Below, one piece after another: positions 32,506 to 41,338 of a stretch of 53,794 nucleotides of DNA (its first letter is position 1; the number at the start of each line of letters is the position of its first letter). A program made the position numbers and the translations under genes. The notes beneath the pieces are model-generated. The model saw nothing but the letters and a program-made list of their open reading frames with translations, was not told the origin of the DNA and did not search any database. Origin of the DNA: an uncultured Bacteroides sp. (GTDB lineage: Bacteria; Bacteroidota; Bacteroidia; Bacteroidales; Bacteroidaceae); NCBI GenBank assembly GCA_905201685.1, contig CAJKOW010000006.1:1-53794 (forward strand), written 5' to 3'.

Positions 32506-33342
32506 ATGAATAGTGAACAGTGTGCATATATAGATAGTATAGAAAACTCAGTTCCGGAAGAGATATTCATTAAGCAGACGGGATGGGAGGAGATTAATCT
32601 GTCTGTACATTCTCATCAGAAACATCAGATTGTCTATACTTTAGCGGGTACATTACATGTCAGAATGGGTACAGACAGTTATTTTGTACCCGAGAAACAT
32701 GTTGTTTGGATACCTAAGGGAGCAGAACACGAATTGTCAAGCAAAAACCGACAGATATCCTTGGTTATTTATTATATAGATTGGGAAGGACTGCTTCCAC
32801 AGATTCCTATCGGACAGGGTTTTGCTGTGTATGCTATCAATGCGGTTATTGCGGAAAATCTGAAGTATATAGCCTCTAAGGGGAGAAGGATTGCATATTC
32901 GGATTTGCCCGAATTGTACAATTTCACAATTAGTTTCTTTCGTCTGCTTCCTTCAATGTGTCCATCAAAGGAGCTTCCGCTGAAAACGTTGGTAATTCCT
33001 AATGATCAACGTCTGTATCCGGTGCTCGACTACATGATGGAACATTTGGGCGATAATTTGCACATTGAACAGGTGGCAGCTGAATTTGGTTTTTCTGTGC
33101 GCAACCTTAGCCGTTTGTTACATGCTTCCGGCGTTCGTTTTTCGGACTATATGAATCATCAACGCATTGTTCGGGCTATCGAATTGTTTTCAGATGGAGG
33201 TAAAACGATGCAGCAAGTGGCTTATGAAGCGGGTTTTAGTACACCTAATCATTTTAATCGAGTGTTTCGCCAAGTGACAGGTATGTCTCCGGGTGTTTTC
33301 TTCAAAAGGGGGAAATTATTGAGGGGGAAACATCTGCCATAG
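32506..33342 (+). CDS. AraC-family transcriptional regulator
   Basis: A 278-residue regulator. The N-terminal cupin-like sensor (residues about 25-130) reads HSHQKHQIVYTLAGTLHVRMG and VVWIPKGAEHEL. The C-terminal AraC DNA-binding domain (about 180-275) has two helix-turn-helix units: IEQVAAEFGFSVRNLSRLLHA and MQQVAYEAGFSTPNHFNRVFR, followed by the conserved TGMSPGVF. It is divergent from the three-gene efflux operon and the two promoters overlap, so it very likely controls that operon. The ligand is unknown. Confidence 0.92.
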   Translation: MNSEQCAYIDSIENSVPEEIFIKQTGWEEINLSVHSHQKHQIVYTLAGTLHVRMGTDSYFVPEKHVVWIPKGAEHELSSKNRQISLVIYYIDWEGLLPQIPIGQGFAVYAINAVIAENLKYIASKGRRIAYSDLPELYNFTISFFRLLPSMCPSKELPLKTLVIPNDQRLYPVLDYMMEHLGDNLHIEQVAAEFGFSVRNLSRLLHASGVRFSDYMNHQRIVRAIELFSDGGKTMQQVAYEAGFSTPNHFNRVFRQVTGMSPGVFFKRGKLLRGKHLP

Positions 33343-33461
33343 GCGGGTCGAAAGACATGTCCAGAATAACAGACTTTTGATTATGTCGATGAAATGATTT
33401 TAAAAAATCTGGTTCGAAAAATGAAAAAATGAAAGGTGAACGTGATTTTTTCTGTTATATT

Positions 33462-33493
33462 TTTGGTGATTTCAAGCAGATGGCTTACATTTG
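33462..33493 (+). promoter_or_regulatory. Promoter of the his operon
   Basis: TTTG at 33462-33465, a 20-base spacer, and TACATTTG at 33486-33493. The start would be near 33500, sixteen bases before the leader peptide. A second -7-like TATTTTTG at 33458-33465 lacks a matching -33. Confidence 0.68.
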
Positions 33494-33515
33494 TCTCGTC
33501 TTAAAAGAAAGTCAA

Positions 33516-33566
33516 ATGAGAAATTTTGCAGCATATCATCATCACCATCATTATCCTGACGAATAA
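33516..33566 (+). CDS. his operon leader peptide
   Basis: A 16-codon frame, MRNFAAYHHHHHYPDE and stop, with five consecutive His codons at 33537-33551. It begins about 16 bases after the predicted transcription start and is followed by an intrinsic terminator and then hisG. His-rich leader peptides are the sensors of ribosome-mediated his attenuation in enteric bacteria; stalling at His codons signals shortage of charged tRNA-His. It is seen directly in the sequence; function is inferred from structure and position. Confidence 0.85.
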   Translation: MRNFAAYHHHHHYPDE

Positions 33567-33629
33567 ATTCGGTGGGCGAATAGATGTATATGCTGATGAG
33601 AATGCAGAATAGGAAGAAGCTTGCCGGAT
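33567..33629 (+). promoter_or_regulatory. Antiterminator pairing of the his attenuator
   Basis: ATTCGGTGGGC (33567-33577), starting one base after the leader stop codon, can pair over 11 consecutive positions (four G-U pairs) with GCTTGCCGGAT (33619-33629). The latter includes most of the left arm of the terminator, so the two structures exclude each other. A ribosome at the stop codon would cover the first strand. A local hairpin ATTCG/CGAAT (33567-33581) and an upstream pairing GCATATCATC with GATGTATATGC (33583-33593) are also possible. Confidence 0.62.
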
Positions 33630-33649
33630 GTAGGTAAGCTTCTTTTTTT
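33616..33649 (+). terminator. his attenuator terminator
   Basis: GAAGCTTGCC (33616-33625) pairs with GGTAAGCTTC (33633-33642), one G-U pair, loop of seven, then seven T. It stands 36 bases before the hisG ATG, inside the transcript, so it must be conditional. Confidence 0.88.
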
Positions 33650-33685
33650 GTGACAAATTATAAACTTAGAAAATAAAAAAAGATC

Positions 33686-34537
33686 ATGCTGAGAATTGCA
33701 GTACAAGCCAAAGGTCGTCTTTACGACGAAACGATGTCGTTTTTAGAAGAAGCAGACATCAAACTGAATGCGACTAAACGCACACTATTGGTGCAATCAT
33801 CCAATTTTCCTCTTGAAGTGTTGTTTTTGCGCGATGACGATATTCCACAGACAGTAGCAACCGGAGTGGCCGATATCGGTATCGTTGGTGAGAATGAATT
33901 TGTAGAACGGGGCGAGGATGCAGAAATTGTCAAGCGTCTGGGCTTTAGTAAATGCCGTTTGTCACTGGCTATGCCAAAGGATATTGATTATCCGGGTATA
34001 GAATGGTTTGAAGGACGAAAGATTGCCACTTCTTATCCAGGCATATTGACTGATTATCTGAAAAAGTGCAATGTACATTCGGAGATTCATGTGATAACAG
34101 GTTCTGTCGAGGTTTCACCGGGGATAGGTTTGGCTGATGCTATTTTTGATATTGTCAGTTCGGGATCTACGTTAGTCAGCAATCGGTTGAAAGAGGTGGA
34201 GGTTGTGATGCAATCGGAAGCATTGCTTATCGGCAATAAACATCTGACAGATGAAAAGAAGGATATATTGAAAGAGCTTCTTTTCCGCATGGATGCTGTG
34301 AAGACCGCTGAAGACAAGAAATATGTTCTGATGAATGCGCCAAAGGAACGCTTGGATGAGATTGTGGCAGTATTGCCTGGTATGAAAAGTCCTACCGTGA
34401 TGCCTTTGGCACAGGAGGGATGGTGTTCGGTGCATACGGTGCTTGATGAAAAATGCTTTTGGGAAATCATTGGCAAACTGAAGCAATTGGGTGCAGAAGG
34501 CATTCTGGTGCTTCCGATAGAGAAAATGATTGTATGA
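33686..34537 (+). CDS. hisG: ATP phosphoribosyltransferase, long form
   Basis: A 283-residue enzyme catalysing the first step of histidine synthesis (ATP + PRPP to phosphoribosyl-ATP). MLRIAVQAKGRLYDETMSFLEEADIKL and DIGIVGENEFVERG are the N-terminal catalytic lobe. DAIFDIVSSGSTLVSNRLKEVE is the PRPP-binding loop. The last about 75 residues (APKERLDEIVAVLPGMKSPTV onward) form the regulatory ACT-like domain of the long form, which binds histidine. It follows the attenuator and heads hisGDCB. Confidence 0.96.
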   Translation: MLRIAVQAKGRLYDETMSFLEEADIKLNATKRTLLVQSSNFPLEVLFLRDDDIPQTVATGVADIGIVGENEFVERGEDAEIVKRLGFSKCRLSLAMPKDIDYPGIEWFEGRKIATSYPGILTDYLKKCNVHSEIHVITGSVEVSPGIGLADAIFDIVSSGSTLVSNRLKEVEVVMQSEALLIGNKHLTDEKKDILKELLFRMDAVKTAEDKKYVLMNAPKERLDEIVAVLPGMKSPTVMPLAQEGWCSVHTVLDEKCFWEIIGKLKQLGAEGILVLPIEKMIV

Positions 34538-34569
34538 TATATAGAGGATGAAGATTATAAGTTGTTATT

Positions 34570-35853
34570 ATGATATTGATTAGTTATCCCGACAGGTCGC
34601 AGTGGAAAGATTTACTGAAACGGCCTGTTATGAACACGGAGAGTTTGTTTGGTGTGGTGCAGGATATCATCGACCGGGTAAAGCAGGAAGGTGATAAAGC
34701 TGTTTTGCAATACGAGCAGCAGTTTGACAAGGTGGAGTTGACATCGTTGGCTGTATCGTCCGAAGAGTTTGATGAAGCAGAACAGCTACTGACAGATGAA
34801 CTGAAGAGTGCCATTCGTTTGGCAAGCAAAAATATTACTACGTTTCATGCTGCGCAACGTTTCGAAGGGAAGAAAGTGATGACCGTTCCCGGAGTTACTT
34901 GTTGGCAAAAAGCCGTTCCTATCGAGAAGGTGGGGCTTTATATTCCCGGAGGTACGGCGCCCTTGTTTTCTACCGTATTGATGCTGGCCGTGCCGGCCAA
35001 GATTGCCGGGTGCGGAGAAATTGTGCTTTGTACTCCTCCAGGGCGTGACGGCAAGGTACATCCAGCCGTGCTTTTTGCTGCCAAGGTAGCAGGTGTGAAT
35101 CGTATTTTCAAAATAGGTGGAGTGCAAGCCATTGCATCGATGGCTTACGGTACGGAAAGTGTGCCACGGGTGTATAAGATGTTTGGCCCTGGCAACCAGT
35201 ATGTTACTGCGGCCAAACAATTGGTCAGCCTGCGCGATGTGGCCATTGACATGCCGGCCGGTCCGTCCGAAGTAGCGGTCTTGGCCGATGAGACAGCCAA
35301 TCCGGTCTTTGTAGCTGCCGATTTATTGAGTCAGGCCGAGCACGGGGTCGATAGTCAAGCCATGCTGATTACCACTTCCGAGGCGTTGCAACAAGCGGTC
35401 AAGCTTGAAGTAGAGCGCCAGCTCGAACTCTTGCCGCGTAAGGAGATTGCCAGCAAGTCGCTTGCCAATAGCAAGCTGATTGTGGTGCATAGTCTGGACG
35501 AAGCCATCGAACTGACCAATGCTTATGCACCCGAACACTTGATAGTGGAAACGGCCGATTATCTTTCGGTTGCCGAACGTGTTGTGAATGCCGGTTCTGT
35601 ATTCCTTGGACACTTAACTCCCGAGAGTGCGGGCGATTATGCTTCGGGTACCAATCACACTTTGCCGACCAATGGCTATGCCAAGGCCTATAGTGGGGTA
35701 AGTCTCGACAGCTTTATCCGTAAGATTACTTTCCAGGAAATTCAGCCGGAAGGCATTCGCCACATCGGTCCGGCCATTGAAGTGATGGCCGCCAACGAAC
35801 ATCTGGATGCACATAAGAATGCAATAACCGTGAGATTGAAAGCCTTACAATAA
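34570..35853 (+). CDS. hisD: Histidinol dehydrogenase
   Basis: A 427-residue zinc enzyme performing the last two oxidations to histidine with NAD+. Motifs: EKVGLYIPGGTAPLFSTVLM, FKIGGVQAIASMAYGTESVP, FGPGNQYVTAAKQLV, DMPAGPSEVAVLAD, LLSQAEHGVDSQAML with the zinc-binding Gln and His, and YASGTNHTLPTNGYA. Length is normal. It lies 32 bases after hisG. Confidence 0.97.
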   Translation: MILISYPDRSQWKDLLKRPVMNTESLFGVVQDIIDRVKQEGDKAVLQYEQQFDKVELTSLAVSSEEFDEAEQLLTDELKSAIRLASKNITTFHAAQRFEGKKVMTVPGVTCWQKAVPIEKVGLYIPGGTAPLFSTVLMLAVPAKIAGCGEIVLCTPPGRDGKVHPAVLFAAKVAGVNRIFKIGGVQAIASMAYGTESVPRVYKMFGPGNQYVTAAKQLVSLRDVAIDMPAGPSEVAVLADETANPVFVAADLLSQAEHGVDSQAMLITTSEALQQAVKLEVERQLELLPRKEIASKSLANSKLIVVHSLDEAIELTNAYAPEHLIVETADYLSVAERVVNAGSVFLGHLTPESAGDYASGTNHTLPTNGYAKAYSGVSLDSFIRKITFQEIQPEGIRHIGPAIEVMAANEHLDAHKNAITVRLKALQ

Positions 35854-35869
35854 CTCAAAACGATAAATC

Positions 35870-36907
35870 ATGAAGACAATACAGGAACTGACCCGTCCGA
35901 ACATCTGGCGTCTGAAACCTTATTCTTCAGCACGCGATGAATATAAGGGAGTGGAGGCTTCCGTCTTTCTGGATGCCAACGAGAATCCCTACAATGGCCC
36001 TCACAACCGCTATCCCGACCCTTTGCAGTGCGAACTGAAGAATGAGCTGGCTAAAGTAAAGAAGGTGGCTGCCGACCACATTTTCTTGGGCAACGGCAGT
36101 GATGAAGCCATTGACCTGGTATTCCGTGCCTTTTGTGAGCCACGTATCGACAATGTGGTGGCTATTGACCCTACTTACGGTATGTATCAGGTATGCGCCG
36201 AAGTGAATGACGTAGAGTATCGGAAGGTTTTGCTTGATGAACACTTCTGCTTTTCGGCCGACAAGCTGATGGCGGCTGCCGACGAGCATACGAAGGTAGT
36301 CTTCCTTTGCTCTCCCAACAATCCTACGGGAAATGACTTGCCGCGTGCCGAAATCGAGAAACTGCTTGCTGCCTTTCAGGGGCTGATTGTTTTGGATGAG
36401 GCCTACAACGACTTCTCCGAAGCTCCTTCTTTCCTGACCGACCTGGATAAGTATCCCAATCTCATTATCCTGCAGACGTTCTCCAAGGCTTGGGGATGTG
36501 CAGCTATCCGCCTGGGTATGGCCTTTGCTTCTCCTCAGATTATTGCTGTGTTCAATAAGATAAAGTATCCTTATAATGTAAACCTTCTGACACAGAAGCA
36601 GGCCATGGAGATGCTGCACCGCTATTACGAGGTTGAGCGCTGGGTACACACACTGAAAGAAGAGCGTGGCTACTTGGAAGCTGAATTTGCCAAACTGCCG
36701 TGTACGGTCAAGATGTATCCTTCGGATGCCAACTTCTTCCTGGTGCGGGTGACAGACGCAGTGAAGATATACAACTACCTGGTAAGTCGCGGCATCATTG
36801 TGCGCAACCGCAGTTCGGTGGCCTTGTGCGGAAACTGTCTGCGAGTGACGGTTGGTACCCGGATCGAGAATAACAAACTGATAGAAGCATTGAAAAACTT
36901 TTCTTGA
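35870..36907 (+). CDS. hisC: Histidinol-phosphate aminotransferase
   Basis: A 345-residue fold-type I PLP enzyme converting imidazole-acetol phosphate and glutamate to histidinol phosphate. ASVFLDANENPYNGPHNRYPD is the N-terminal signature. IFLGNGSDEAIDLVFRAFC, FLCSPNNPTGNDLP and FSKAWGCAAIRLGMAFA follow; the Lys in FSKAWG is the PLP Schiff-base residue. NRSSVALCGNCLRVTVG is the C-terminal substrate-binding segment. It lies 16 bases after hisD. Confidence 0.96.
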   Translation: MKTIQELTRPNIWRLKPYSSARDEYKGVEASVFLDANENPYNGPHNRYPDPLQCELKNELAKVKKVAADHIFLGNGSDEAIDLVFRAFCEPRIDNVVAIDPTYGMYQVCAEVNDVEYRKVLLDEHFCFSADKLMAAADEHTKVVFLCSPNNPTGNDLPRAEIEKLLAAFQGLIVLDEAYNDFSEAPSFLTDLDKYPNLIILQTFSKAWGCAAIRLGMAFASPQIIAVFNKIKYPYNVNLLTQKQAMEMLHRYYEVERWVHTLKEERGYLEAEFAKLPCTVKMYPSDANFFLVRVTDAVKIYNYLVSRGIIVRNRSSVALCGNCLRVTVGTRIENNKLIEALKNFS

Positions 36908-36911
36908 GCAG

Positions 36912-38063
36912 ATGATGAAAAAAGTTCTTTTTATTGACCGTGACGGTACGCTGGTCATCGAGCCGCCTGTCGATTATCAGTTGGATTCGTTGGAGAAGTT
37001 GGAGTTCTATCCCAAAGTGATGCGCAATTTGGGTTTCATTCGCAGCAAGCTCGACTTTGAGTTTGTCATGGTGACCAACCAGGACGGACTGGGAACCGCT
37101 TCTTTTCCGGAAGAGACATTCTGGCCCGCTCATAACCTGACGATGAAGACGCTGGCTGGCGAAGGCATTACGTTCGATGAGGTCTGCATTGATCGGAGTA
37201 TGCCTGCCGACAATGCGCCCACCCGCAAGCCCCGTACGGGTATGTTGGGGAAGTATCTTCATAATCCGGATTACGACCTGGCGAACAGTTTTGTGATAGG
37301 CGACCGGCCGACCGATGTGGAGTTGGCTAAGAATCTGGGTTGCCGTGCTATATTTCTGAATGACGACGTACAGGCATTGAAGCCGGTGGCTGAAGGCGGG
37401 CAGGCTGCCTGCGAAGGGCTCCAGCAAGTGTGTGCTCTTGCCACGACCGACTGGGATAAGGTTGCCGAGTTCCTCTTTGCCGGCGAACGCAGGGCAGAAG
37501 TCCGTCGTACGACGAAGGAGACCGACATTTACGTGGCAGTCAACTTGGATGGTGACGGAAAGTGTGATATTGATACCGGCTTAGGCTTCTTCAACCACAT
37601 GCTGGAGCAGATAGGCAAGCATGGAGGAATGGACCTGACCATTCATGTGAAGGGCGATCTGGAAGTCGATGAACACCACACCATCGAGGATACGGCACTG
37701 GCTTTGGGCGAATGTCTGTATCAGGCTTTGGGCAGCAAGCGTGGAATTGAACGCTACGGCTATGCTTTGCCGATGGACGATTGCTTGTGTCAGGTTTGTC
37801 TGGACTTTGGCGGACGTCCCTGGTTAGTTTGGGATGCCGAGTTCCACCGTGAAAAGATAGGCGAGATGCCCACGGAAATGTTTCTCCACTTCTTCAAGTC
37901 GTTGAGCGATGCTGCCCGCATGAACTTGAACATCAAAGCCGAAGGACAGAACGAGCATCACAAGATAGAAGGCATCTTCAAGGCATTGGCCCGTGCGCTG
38001 AAGATGGCTGTGAAGCGTGACATCTATCATTTCGAATTGCCCAGTTCGAAGGGTGTATTGTAG
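36912..38063 (+). CDS. hisB: Bifunctional histidinol-phosphatase / imidazoleglycerol-phosphate dehydratase
   Basis: A 383-residue fusion. Residues about 1-165 are a HAD phosphatase with LFIDRDGTLVIEPP, FVMVTNQDGLGT and FVIGDRPTDVELAKNLGC (histidinol phosphate to histidinol). Residues about 195-383 are the dehydratase with GLGFFNHMLEQIGKHGGMDL, DEHHTIEDTALALGE, and EGQNEHHKIEGIFKALARAL, which carry the His/Glu metal ligands. The same fusion occurs in E. coli. The start may be 36912 or 36915. It lies four bases after hisC and is the last his gene here; hisH, hisA, hisF and hisI/E are not in the window. Confidence 0.96.
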   Translation: MMKKVLFIDRDGTLVIEPPVDYQLDSLEKLEFYPKVMRNLGFIRSKLDFEFVMVTNQDGLGTASFPEETFWPAHNLTMKTLAGEGITFDEVCIDRSMPADNAPTRKPRTGMLGKYLHNPDYDLANSFVIGDRPTDVELAKNLGCRAIFLNDDVQALKPVAEGGQAACEGLQQVCALATTDWDKVAEFLFAGERRAEVRRTTKETDIYVAVNLDGDGKCDIDTGLGFFNHMLEQIGKHGGMDLTIHVKGDLEVDEHHTIEDTALALGECLYQALGSKRGIERYGYALPMDDCLCQVCLDFGGRPWLVWDAEFHREKIGEMPTEMFLHFFKSLSDAARMNLNIKAEGQNEHHKIEGIFKALARALKMAVKRDIYHFELPSSKGVL

Positions 38064-38086
38064 GAATGCTGGTGCTGTGAACCACA

Positions 38087-38164
38087 CTTGTGTTTCTCGC
38101 GAGCCGTGCAAGTGTCTCTCGCGAGCCATACAAGTGTTTATCGTGAGCCGTGCAAGTGTTTCTC
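38087..38164. repeat. 22-bp tandem repeat array downstream of hisB
   Basis: Units at 38087-38108, 38109-38130 and 38131-38152 plus a half unit to 38164 follow CAAGTGTNTCTCGCGAGCCGTG. The core CTCGCGAG is self-complementary. It begins 23 bases after the hisB stop codon. It shares the 22-23 bp period of the arrays at 25290, 43008 and 52981. Confidence 0.82.
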
Positions 38165-38197
38165 AAAAGCAGTTATAGTACTGTTATATTAAAATAC

Positions 38198-38257
38198 AAT
38201 TGGCACAAACTGACGCAGACATTCAGTAGAAATGGTTTGCGTCAGTTTGTGCCAATT
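38198..38257. repeat. 23-bp inverted repeat between hisB and the GH3 gene
   Basis: AATTGGCACAAACTGACGCA-GAC pairs with GTT-TGCGTCAGTTTGTGCCAATT with a single mismatch around a 14-base loop. It lies between convergent genes. No T-run follows in either direction, so it is not a simple intrinsic terminator. Confidence 0.8.
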
Positions 38258-38289
38258 TACGTTTTAGTATATTTCTGACAGGGTACCTG

Positions 38290-41118
38290 TTACAGCTTTA
38301 TTTCTGCTACGCCTACCCGGTCATCTTTCAATACGATGCGCAGATCGCTCGCGGTACTTCCTTTGAACTTGTAAGTGATAGCTTTGCCATATTCGCTTAC
38401 GGTGCCCGAATATACCGTGAGGAATTGTCCGCCTCCGCCCGACAACTGTATCTCAAATTCGGCCGGAAGGTTGTTCTCGCGGACGAATGTAATATCCACT
38501 TTTTCTACGTGTGGAGAACCGTCCAAAGCCAGGGTGATGTAGTCCCCCTTATTCCCTTGCCATGAAGTGTCGGCTTTGCCGTCCAGTACCAGACTTGCGC
38601 TTTCCGAGTTGGTGCTTGCTGTGACGGGGCTTTGTGGCTTTTGTGCTTCGATGGCTTGCAGGCGGGTTGCATAATCTTCTACCTGAAGCACTCCACTCAG
38701 GCGGATGTCCTCGGAAGAAGCTCCTGCCATGATGCTGAATTCGCCCGGTTCTACTACCCACTTTATATCAGCATTCAGCAGCTCAAGGTGCTTGCGGTCG
38801 AGGGTAAACGTCACCGTTTGTGTTTCGCCCGGACGAAGGTGGATGCGTTCGAATCCGGCCAGATTCTTCTCGTGAGTAGTGACAGAACTGATAACATCGC
38901 GCGTATAGAGTTGTACTACCTCGTCGCCGGCACGTTTCCCTGTATTGGTCACTTTGAGGCTTACTTGTACACGTTCGTTGGGAGTAATGACCTTCGGTGA
39001 GATTTCGAGGTCGGAGTATTCGAATGTCGTATAGCTCAAGCCATAGCCGAAGGGATAAAGGGCACCGTTGACACGGGTCATGTTGCCGTCCGGTCCCATG
39101 TTCTGCCCACCGTCAACCTGCGACGAAGGCTTGCAGGGGAAGTTGAAAGGTATCTGTCCGACGCTTTTGGGGAAGGTTACCGTCAGCTTGCCTCCCGGGT
39201 TGTAGTCGCCGAACAGGATGTCGGCCAGAGCTGTTCCTCCCTTGGATCCGGGATACCATGCTTCGAGGATGGCTGGTACGAACTTGTCCGCCCAGTTGAT
39301 GGAGAGCGGACGTCCGTTGATCAGAATCAGTATGACAGGTTTGCCTGTTGCCTGTATGGCCTGGAGCAGCTGCAATTGACGTCCCGGCAGGTCGAGGCTG
39401 CTGCGCGACTTGTTTTCTCCACAGGTACGTTGGCCACCGCCCAATACAACAACGGCAACGTCCGACTGGCGTGCATTCTCGACGGCACGGTCTATTTCGG
39501 CCTGTTCGTCAGCGGTCAGCGGATAGTCTATCAGTTCGCTTTCCGGCCAGTGGGCATCTACCAGTTCGCAGCCTTTGGTGTAGAGCACTTCGGCACGGCC
39601 TTCCACTTTGGCTTGTATGCCTTCGAGTACGGTGGTCACCTCTACTGCCAGCGGGCCGTAATGCGTCAGGGCATATCCTTCTTCGTTGGCGTTCGGGCCG
39701 CATACGGCGATGCGCTTGATCCGGTTGATGTCGAGCGGCAGAAGTTCCGATTCGTTCTTCAGCAGCACGATGCTTTCGCGCGAAGCCTGGAGTGCGACGG
39801 CCTCGTTTTCGGCTTTTTCCACTTCTTTGTCGGCACCGGCCAGGTCCGTCTGGTAGGGAGAGTCGAACAAGCCTACGATGAATTTCACCCGCAGGATGTC
39901 GCGCACGCGGTCGTTGATCAGTTCCTCACTCAGTCCGCCTTCTTTTACCAGCTCGCGCAGCGGATAAACGAATGATTCTGGAGAGCGGAATGTGCAGCGT
40001 ACGTTCAGTCCGGCTTCTACACTCTGGCGTACGGCATCTTTCATGTCCTTGGCAGTGCCGTGCTTGGTATAGAGGTATTCTACGGCGTCACTGTCGGACA
40101 CGACATATCCGCGGAAGCCCATTTCGCCGCGCAGGCGGGTAGTCAGCCAGTAGTAGCTGCCTTGTATGGGGAAACCGTCGTAGTCGTTGTACGAACTCAT
40201 GATGCCCAGCATGCCTCCTTCCTGAATGGCACGGCGGAAGGGATAGACGTGCACATTCTCTACTTCGCGTGGCGACATTTGCGGATCGACGCGCGCCATG
40301 CCTTCGCGGGCGCCTTTGTTGTTGCTGTATGCCACGAAATGTTTTCCGGTAGAAGTCACCTGGTGGTTGTGCTGCAGTCCGCGTACCATTTCAATGCCCA
40401 GTTCGGCTACTAAATAGGGTGATTCGCCATATACTTCTTCGTAGCGTCCCCATCTCTGGTCACGGCCTACGTCGAGGATGGGAGCATATACATTGGTATA
40501 ACCCAGCATGCGTGCTTCGTGTCCGGTGATGAGTCCTACCTGGTGAATCAGTTTGCGGTTCCACGTATGTCCCAAGCCCAGCTGAGTGGGGAAGTTGGTG
40601 GCACGGAAACTTTCGATACCACGGATGCCTTCGTTGGTGAAGTCGGTAGGGATGCCCAGCCGCGTCTCTTCTACAAAGAAACGTTGCACTTCGTTCAGAG
40701 CCCAGGCGTGTCTTGAAGCGGGCCAAACGTAAGGATTGTCCGACGGTGGAAGCCCCCATTGCTGAAAGCCGTTCAGGTGTTCGTCGATGGCACCGATGCC
40801 GTCCTTCCAAAGCGATTGTTTCCACTCGGCTGTAGGCAGGTCGTCTTTCAGCACCCGCTTGTAGCCGTAGAGGGTTACCATCTGGCAGGTCTTTTCTTCC
40901 AGCGTCATCTGGCTGAGCAGGTCTTCGACGCGGGCATCGACAGGGGCGGTAGGGTCTTCATAGACGTCCTTTACGCCGTTCTTGTTGAAGTCGATCCAAC
41001 CTCGATGATACATTGCGCTTTTCGACGGTTTGTATGTTGCAGGGATGCGGGGCAGCGTCTGACCCGACAGGAAAGTGCCGCTACTTAGCAGTAGGGTAGC
41101 AATGAATAGTTTGTTCAT
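38290..41118 (-). CDS. GH3 beta-glycosidase with C-terminal carbohydrate-binding-like domain
   Basis: A 942-residue secreted enzyme with signal peptide MNKLFIATLLLSSGTFLSGQ. The GH3 TIM barrel (residues about 60-400) has GHTWNRKLIHQVG, APILDVGRDQRWGRYEE, STGKHFVAYSNN and YVVSDSDAVEYL, where Asp342 is the likely nucleophile. The alpha/beta sandwich follows (SIVLLKNESELLPL, GGGQRTCGENKSRSSLDLPG, YPGSKGGTALADILFGDYNPGG), then an Fn3-like domain (VSLKVTNTGKRAGDEVVQLY). The last about 130 residues (TNSESASLVLDGKADTSWQG to LKDDRVGVAEIKL) look like an F5/8-type galactose-binding beta-sandwich. Likely substrates are beta-glucosides or beta-xylosides from plant glycans. It is monocistronic. Confidence 0.92.
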   Translation of the reverse strand: MNKLFIATLLLSSGTFLSGQTLPRIPATYKPSKSAMYHRGWIDFNKNGVKDVYEDPTAPVDARVEDLLSQMTLEEKTCQMVTLYGYKRVLKDDLPTAEWKQSLWKDGIGAIDEHLNGFQQWGLPPSDNPYVWPASRHAWALNEVQRFFVEETRLGIPTDFTNEGIRGIESFRATNFPTQLGLGHTWNRKLIHQVGLITGHEARMLGYTNVYAPILDVGRDQRWGRYEEVYGESPYLVAELGIEMVRGLQHNHQVTSTGKHFVAYSNNKGAREGMARVDPQMSPREVENVHVYPFRRAIQEGGMLGIMSSYNDYDGFPIQGSYYWLTTRLRGEMGFRGYVVSDSDAVEYLYTKHGTAKDMKDAVRQSVEAGLNVRCTFRSPESFVYPLRELVKEGGLSEELINDRVRDILRVKFIVGLFDSPYQTDLAGADKEVEKAENEAVALQASRESIVLLKNESELLPLDINRIKRIAVCGPNANEEGYALTHYGPLAVEVTTVLEGIQAKVEGRAEVLYTKGCELVDAHWPESELIDYPLTADEQAEIDRAVENARQSDVAVVVLGGGQRTCGENKSRSSLDLPGRQLQLLQAIQATGKPVILILINGRPLSINWADKFVPAILEAWYPGSKGGTALADILFGDYNPGGKLTVTFPKSVGQIPFNFPCKPSSQVDGGQNMGPDGNMTRVNGALYPFGYGLSYTTFEYSDLEISPKVITPNERVQVSLKVTNTGKRAGDEVVQLYTRDVISSVTTHEKNLAGFERIHLRPGETQTVTFTLDRKHLELLNADIKWVVEPGEFSIMAGASSEDIRLSGVLQVEDYATRLQAIEAQKPQSPVTASTNSESASLVLDGKADTSWQGNKGDYITLALDGSPHVEKVDITFVRENNLPAEFEIQLSGGGGQFLTVYSGTVSEYGKAITYKFKGSTASDLRIVLKDDRVGVAEIKL

Positions 41119-41297
41119 GGTTCTTTTCTGTTAGTAAAGGTAGTTGATGAATAATTGTAGTGCAAAAATAGTGGTTAGGGTTGTCGGCGGGTGGTAAAAA
41201 GATACATATTGTGTCACTTTTCATTCAGTGGGAGATGAGTTCTTTGTTTTTTCGTGGTTATTGGCGGATGTTTGCATGGCTTTTTAAAAATAATCCG

Positions 41298-41305
41298 TAT
41301 ATTTG
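41298..41305 (+). promoter_or_regulatory. -7 element of ssrA
   Basis: TATATTTG fits TAnnTTTG, with TTTG at 41271-41274 upstream at a slightly long spacing (23 bases). The expected start is within a few bases of, or upstream of, the mature 5' end at 41339. Confidence 0.5.
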
Positions 41306-41338
41306 CGCCCTGAACGCTGAAAAGCATGAAAAAGTCAT

